A DNA stretch of 49,890 bases from Lysobacteraceae bacterium. Its GTDB lineage: Bacteria > Pseudomonadota > Gammaproteobacteria > Xanthomonadales > Ahniellaceae. The stretch lies in contig JAJTHZ010000069.1 of the NCBI GenBank assembly GCA_021299185.1, positions 1 to 49,890 of the forward strand, read 5' to 3'. Below the pieces are notes generated by a model. That model worked only from the letters and a program-made list of their open reading frames with translations, made no database searches and had not been told where the DNA came from. Shown piece by piece: positions 43,108 through 49,890 of this stretch. How positions within the stretch are numbered: position 1 is the stretch's first letter; every line of letters starts with the position of its first letter. Position numbers and translations under genes: made by a program.

Positions 43108-44403
43108 ATGCAAGTCTCGCTTGAATCCGTCGGCAAGCTCGAGCGCAAGCTGACCGTCCGCTTCCCCGCCGCGCAGGTCGAGACGCGCGTGCGCGCCCGG
43201 ATCGCGGAACTCGGCCGCACCGTGCGCATCAAGGGCTTCCGGCCGGGCAAGGTGCCCTCGCGCGTGCTCGAGCAGCGCTTTGGCGCGCAGGTGCGCAACG
43301 AGGCGATGTCGGACGCGATCTCCTCGTCGTACCAGGAGGCGCTGCGCCAGCAGAACCTGCGCCCGGCGATGGCGCCGTCGATCAGCGCGCGCGCCGCCGA
43401 AGGCAATGAGATCGAGTACGTCGCCACCTTCGAGGTGGTGCCCGAACTGCCGCCGGTCGACGTGTCCGGCCTGCAGGTCGTGCGCACCGTGTCGGCGGTC
43501 GAGGAGGCCGATGTGGACCGCATGATCGACACCCTGCGCCAGCAGCGCCGCCAGTGGCAGGTGGTCGAGCGCGCCGCGGCCGCCGGCGACATGGTGATCT
43601 TCGAGTACGCGGCCACCGCCGACGGCCAGCGCCATCCGGCCGAGGGCTTCGAGCGGGCCGGCACCATCCTCGGCGCCGGCGCCCTGTTCGCCGAGTTCGA
43701 GTCGGTGCTGGCCGGCGCCGCCGCCGGCGAGTCGCGCAGCGGCAGCGTGCAGTTCCCGCCCAACTTCCGCGAGGCCTCGCTGGCCGGCAAGTCGGCCGCG
43801 GTCGAGGCGAAGGTGGTGCGCGTGCAGCACGCCGTGCTGCCCGAGGTCGACGACGCGTTCATCGCCAGCTTCGGGGTGCGCGAAGGCGGGATGGAGAAGT
43901 TCCGCGCCGACGTGCGCGCCAACCTGGAGCGCGAGCTCAACGCCGCGGTGCGCGGCCGCACCAAGGCCGACGCGGTGTCCAAGCTGCTGGCCGCCTGGGC
44001 CGATCTCGAGGTGCCGCGTTCGCTGGTCGAGACCGAGGCCCGCGCCCTGCTGCAGCAGGCGCAGCAGAACGCCCAGCGCGCCGGCGTGCAGCCGCCGCAG
44101 GACGCCTCGCTGTTCGCCGCCGACGCCGAGTCGCGCGTGCGCGCCTTCGTGTTGCTGAGCGAGATCGCGCGCCAGAACCAGATCGTGCCGGATGCGCGCC
44201 GCGTCAACGAGATGCTGGCCACCATCGCCTCCACCTACGAGGAGCCCGAGAAGGTGGTCGAGTTGTACGCCCGCGACGCGGAACTGATGTCCACGCTGCG
44301 CAACCGCGTGGTCGAGGACCAGGTGGTCGACTGGGTCGTCGAGCACGCCAAGGTGTCCGAGCAGCGTCTGTCGTTCGCCGACCTGATGCAGCCGCAGGGC
44401 TGA
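43108..44403 (+). CDS. tig: trigger factor
   Basis: A 431-residue ribosome-associated chaperone and prolyl isomerase. The ribosome-binding loop in the N-terminal domain reads [20 protein letters not shown] (GFRxGKxP signature). The FKBP-like middle domain spans about residues 155-240 and the helical C-terminal domain follows. The length equals E. coli TF (432). It is first in tig-clpP-clpX-lon-hup, a conserved order. Confidence 0.98.
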   Translation: MQVSLESVGKLERKLTVRFPAAQVETRVRARIAELGRTVRIKGFRPGKVPSRVLEQRFGAQVRNEAMSDAISSSYQEALRQQNLRPAMAPSISARAAEGNEIEYVATFEVVPELPPVDVSGLQVVRTVSAVEEADVDRMIDTLRQQRRQWQVVERAAAAGDMVIFEYAATADGQRHPAEGFERAGTILGAGALFAEFESVLAGAAAGESRSGSVQFPPNFREASLAGKSAAVEAKVVRVQHAVLPEVDDAFIASFGVREGGMEKFRADVRANLERELNAAVRGRTKADAVSKLLAAWADLEVPRSLVETEARALLQQAQQNAQRAGVQPPQDASLFAADAESRVRAFVLLSEIARQNQIVPDARRVNEMLATIASTYEEPEKVVELYARDAELMSTLRNRVVEDQVVDWVVEHAKVSEQRLSFADLMQPQG

Positions 44404-44419
44404 CCCGCGGCCGGCCGGG

Positions 44420-44447
44420 CTTGAATGACCGCGCCGCGCCGCCATAC
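44420..44447 (+). promoter_or_regulatory. candidate sigma-32 promoter of clpP
   Basis: CTTGAAT (44420-44426), 13 bases, CGCCATAC (44440-44447), a good match to CTTGAAA-N11-13-CCCCATNT. It sits between tig and clpP, 27 bp before the clpP start. Confidence 0.6.
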
Positions 44448-44474
44448 TGGCTCCAGGAACCGAGGACGAATCCG

Positions 44475-45092
44475 ATGATCACGAACCTGAACCTGGTGCC
44501 GATGGTGGTCGAGCAGACCTCCCGCGGCGAGCGCGCCTACGACATCTACTCGCGCCTGCTGAAGGAGCGGGTCGTGTTCTGCGTGGGTCCGGTCGAGGAC
44601 TACATGGCGAACGTGATCGTCGCCCAGTTGCTGTTCCTCGAGGCCGAGAACCCGGACAAGGACATCAACCTGTACATCAACAGCCCGGGCGGCTCGGTCA
44701 CGGCCGGCATGGCGATCTTCGACACCATGCGCTTCATCCGCCCGCAGGTGAGCACGATCTGCATCGGGCAGGCGGCCAGCATGGGCGCCTTCCTGCTCGC
44801 TGCCGGCGCCAAGGGCAAGCGCTACTGCCTGCCCAACTCGCGGGTGATGATCCACCAGCCGTCGGCCGGCTTCTCGGGCCAGGCTTCCGACATCGCGATC
44901 CACGCCAAGGAGATCCTTTCGATCAAGGCGCGGATGAACGAACTGATGGCCGGCTTCACCGGCAGGCCGCTCGAGCAGATCGAGAAGGACGTCGACCGCG
45001 ACTACTTCCTGTCGGCGGCCGAGGCCCGCGATTACGGCCTGGTCGACAGCGTCCTCGACCGGCGCCCCGACGACACCGTTCGCGCCGGCTGA
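44475..45092 (+). CDS. clpP: ATP-dependent Clp protease proteolytic subunit
   Basis: A 205-residue serine protease forming the tetradecameric chamber used by ClpX and ClpA. The catalytic triad is Ser102 ([11 protein letters not shown]), His127 (MIHQPS) and Asp176 (VDRDYFLS). [30 protein letters not shown] is the usual processed N-terminal region. The length is typical (E. coli 207). The open frame extends far upstream inside tig, but the ATG here gives the family start. Confidence 0.98.
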   Translation: MITNLNLVPMVVEQTSRGERAYDIYSRLLKERVVFCVGPVEDYMANVIVAQLLFLEAENPDKDINLYINSPGGSVTAGMAIFDTMRFIRPQVSTICIGQAASMGAFLLAAGAKGKRYCLPNSRVMIHQPSAGFSGQASDIAIHAKEILSIKARMNELMAGFTGRPLEQIEKDVDRDYFLSAAEARDYGLVDSVLDRRPDDTVRAG

Positions 45093-45225
45093 ACACGCGC
45101 TTTTCCGGTTTTCACATTCGTGCAGGCGGCCCGGCGGGCGCCGGGCCGTGGCACGATTTCCCTGTGTTATCCTCGGCCCGCAACGCCCGCTTGCGGGCCG
45201 TGAACCGTGGCGAGGCAGGCGGACA

Positions 45226-46507
<1,282 letters not shown>

Positions 46508-46509
<2 letters not shown>

Positions 46510-46556
46510 GCCGGCCCGCCGGCGCCCGGCTCCGCGGCCGCCGGCTTGCTTTTTGC
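46508..46556 (+). terminator. possible terminator after clpX
   Basis: AGCCGGC (46508-46514) pairs with GCCGGCT (46540-46546) around a loop that can itself fold, followed by TGCTTTTTG. It overlaps the clpX stop codon and the putative lon promoter, so it may be an attenuating structure. Confidence 0.4.
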
Positions 46557-46573
46557 ATCGCAGACCCGCATAT
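46545..46573 (+). promoter_or_regulatory. candidate sigma-32-like promoter of lon
   Basis: CTTGCTT (46545-46551), 13 bases, CCCGCATAT (46565-46573), roughly CTTGAAA-N13-CCCCATNT with one inserted base. A small inverted repeat ACCCGC-ATATG-GCGGGT (46564-46580) overlaps the -10 and could be an operator. Confidence 0.4.
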
Positions 46574-46712
46574 GGCGGGTAAGGCCGCGGTCCGGCCGGC
46601 GCCCGCGTCACCGGGGTTCCACCGGCCTGCGTGAGGGCGTGCGCCGTCGCGGTGCGTGCCCAGCCATCCGTTCCGGCGGACGTCCAGCCGCCCACCACCC
46701 GGGGGAGTCCCC

Positions 46713-49187
<2,475 letters not shown>

Positions 49188-49227
49188 AAGCGAGGGCATG
49201 CGCGGCGCCGCCGCGCGTGCCCGCGTG

Positions 49228-49257
49228 TTGCGCCCGTGCGCGTGGGGCTGGTATAAA
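49228..49257 (+). promoter_or_regulatory. promoter of the HU gene
   Basis: TTGCGC (49228-49233), 18 bases, TATAAA (49252-49257). The -10 has five of six consensus bases. The remaining 139 bp to the start codon form a long leader without a recognised motif. Confidence 0.6.
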
Positions 49258-49396
49258 TGCGCCCCCGCTGCGCCGACCACGGCTCCCGGTTCCGCCACCA
49301 GGCGCGGTCCCGAGGCCTAGTGAATCGCGTCGATCGGGCATTCCGCGACGCGGATGCCGGGCAGGGCCCGGAACAAGTCACTGAGGGATTTCCCAG

Positions 49397-49669
49397 ATGA
49401 ACAAGTCGGATTTCGTCAACGCGGTCGCCGATGCCGCGGAGATCAGCAAGACCGACGCCGCCAAGGCGCTGGACGCGGTGATCTCGGTGATCGAGAAGAC
49501 GCTGAAGAAGGGCGAGCAGGTGACGATCGTCGGCTTCGGCACCTTCGCGGTTCGCAAGCGCGCCGCGCGCACGGGTCGCAACCCGCGCACCGGTGCGACG
49601 ATCAAGATCAAGGCTTCGAAGGTTCCCGCCTTCAAGGCTGGCAAGGCGCTTAAGGACGCAATAAACTAA
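49397..49669 (+). CDS. hupB: DNA-binding protein HU-beta
   Basis: A 90-residue nucleoid protein that bends DNA as a dimer. [90 protein letters not shown] has the DNA-binding arm RNPRTG with the intercalating Pro. The length is exactly the family norm. The position after lon is that of hupB in E. coli. Confidence 0.98.
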   Translation: MNKSDFVNAVADAAEISKTDAAKALDAVISVIEKTLKKGEQVTIVGFGTFAVRKRAARTGRNPRTGATIKIKASKVPAFKAGKALKDAIN

Positions 49670-49685
49670 GCAACTCGTTCGCCGC

Positions 49686-49760
49686 GGGTGCTTAGCTCAG
49701 CGGTAGAGCGTCGCCCTTACAAGGCGAGGGTCGGGGGTTCGAAACCCTCAGCACCCACCA
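49686..49760 (+). tRNA. tRNA-Val (TAC)
   Basis: Acceptor GGGTGCT/AGCACCC, D loop TAGCTCAGCGGTAGAGC, anticodon stem TCGCC/GGCGA with loop CTTACAA giving TAC, T loop GTTCGAAAC, A discriminator, encoded CCA. It starts 17 bp after the HU stop with no own promoter seen, so it may be read through from hupB. Confidence 0.97.
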
Positions 49761-49766
49761 AGTTCA

Positions 49767-49843
49767 GGAGTGGTAGTTCAGTCGGTTAGAATACCGGCCT
49801 GTCACGCCGGGGGTCGCGGGTTCGAGTCCCGTCCACTCCGCCA
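49767..49843 (+). tRNA. tRNA-Asp (GTC)
   Basis: Acceptor GGAGTGG/CCACTCC, G discriminator, encoded CCA. Anticodon stem CCGGC/GCCGG with loop CTGTCAC gives GTC. Only six bases separate it from tRNA-Val, so both come from one precursor. Confidence 0.97.
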
Positions 49844-49850
49844 ACCGACG

Positions 49851-49881
49851 AGGGCGCCGGCGACGGCGCCCTTGTTTTTTT
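49851..49881 (+). terminator. intrinsic terminator after tRNA-Asp
   Basis: AGGGCGCC (49851-49858) pairs with GGCGCCCT (49865-49872) around GGCGAC, followed by TGTTTTTTT. It is a strong Rho-independent terminator ending the hupB-tRNA transcript. Confidence 0.92.
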
Positions 49882-49890
49882 CCGGACACC

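Overview
The window is about 50 kb of very GC-rich, gene-dense bacterial chromosome. Gene order (rpsF-rpsR-rplI-dnaB-alr, ffh-rpsP-rimM-trmD-rplS, recA-recX-alaS-csrA-tRNA-Ser, tig-clpP-clpX-lon-hup) and the proteins point to a gammaproteobacterium, most likely of the Lysobacterales (Xanthomonadales). Two further hints are REP-like palindromes of the GTAGGAGCG/GTGGGAGCCGC type and a secreted protein ending in ...LFADGFD. No 16S gene is present, so genus cannot be named. No prophage, insertion sequence, transposase or CRISPR array was seen; most of the window is conserved core chromosome.

Region 1 (1-14.5 kb) is the most accessory part. It starts with a REP pair, a medium-chain oxidoreductase and a lipoprotein alkaline phosphatase, divergent from a secreted protein with 14 regularly spaced FG-GAP repeats. 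Then comes the lower half of a kynurenine/3-hydroxyanthranilate catabolic pathway: 3-hydroxyanthranilate dioxygenase, ACMS decarboxylase, 2-aminomuconate semialdehyde dehydrogenase and a RidA-type 2-aminomuconate deaminase. Mixed in are an SbtA-like permease, an SDR that has lost its catalytic Tyr/Lys, two small unknown proteins, and an oppositely oriented gene for an unusual glycosyltransferase-like protein. The upper pathway (tryptophan to 3-hydroxyanthranilate) and the steps after 2-aminomuconate deamination are not in the window. asnS closes this block.

Region 2 (14.6-36 kb) holds information processing: an A-type Fe-S protein, the ribosomal S6/S18/L9 operon, dnaB, alr, radA, a PilZ protein, a CcsA/YpjD-like membrane protein facing ffh, the rpsP-rimM-trmD-rplS operon, and htpG behind a heat-shock-type promoter. 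A tight four-gene string follows (tyrA, BASS transporter, hslR, TPR/GT41-like glycosyltransferase), convergent with mutS. A 268-bp element made of nested inverted repeats sits directly at the mutS start.

Region 3 (36-50 kb) contains pncC, recA-recX-alaS-csrA, a seven-tRNA stretch (Ser, Arg, Pro, Arg, His, Lys, Leu) with its own internal terminators and promoters, the proteostasis genes tig-clpP-clpX-lon with sigma-32-like promoters, an HU gene, and tRNA-Val/tRNA-Asp followed by a strong terminator. No dramatic new multi-gene system was identified. The best candidates for new biology are the glycosyltransferase-like gene and the SbtA-like permease in the kynurenine cluster, the nested inverted-repeat element at mutS, and the structured rpsF leader.
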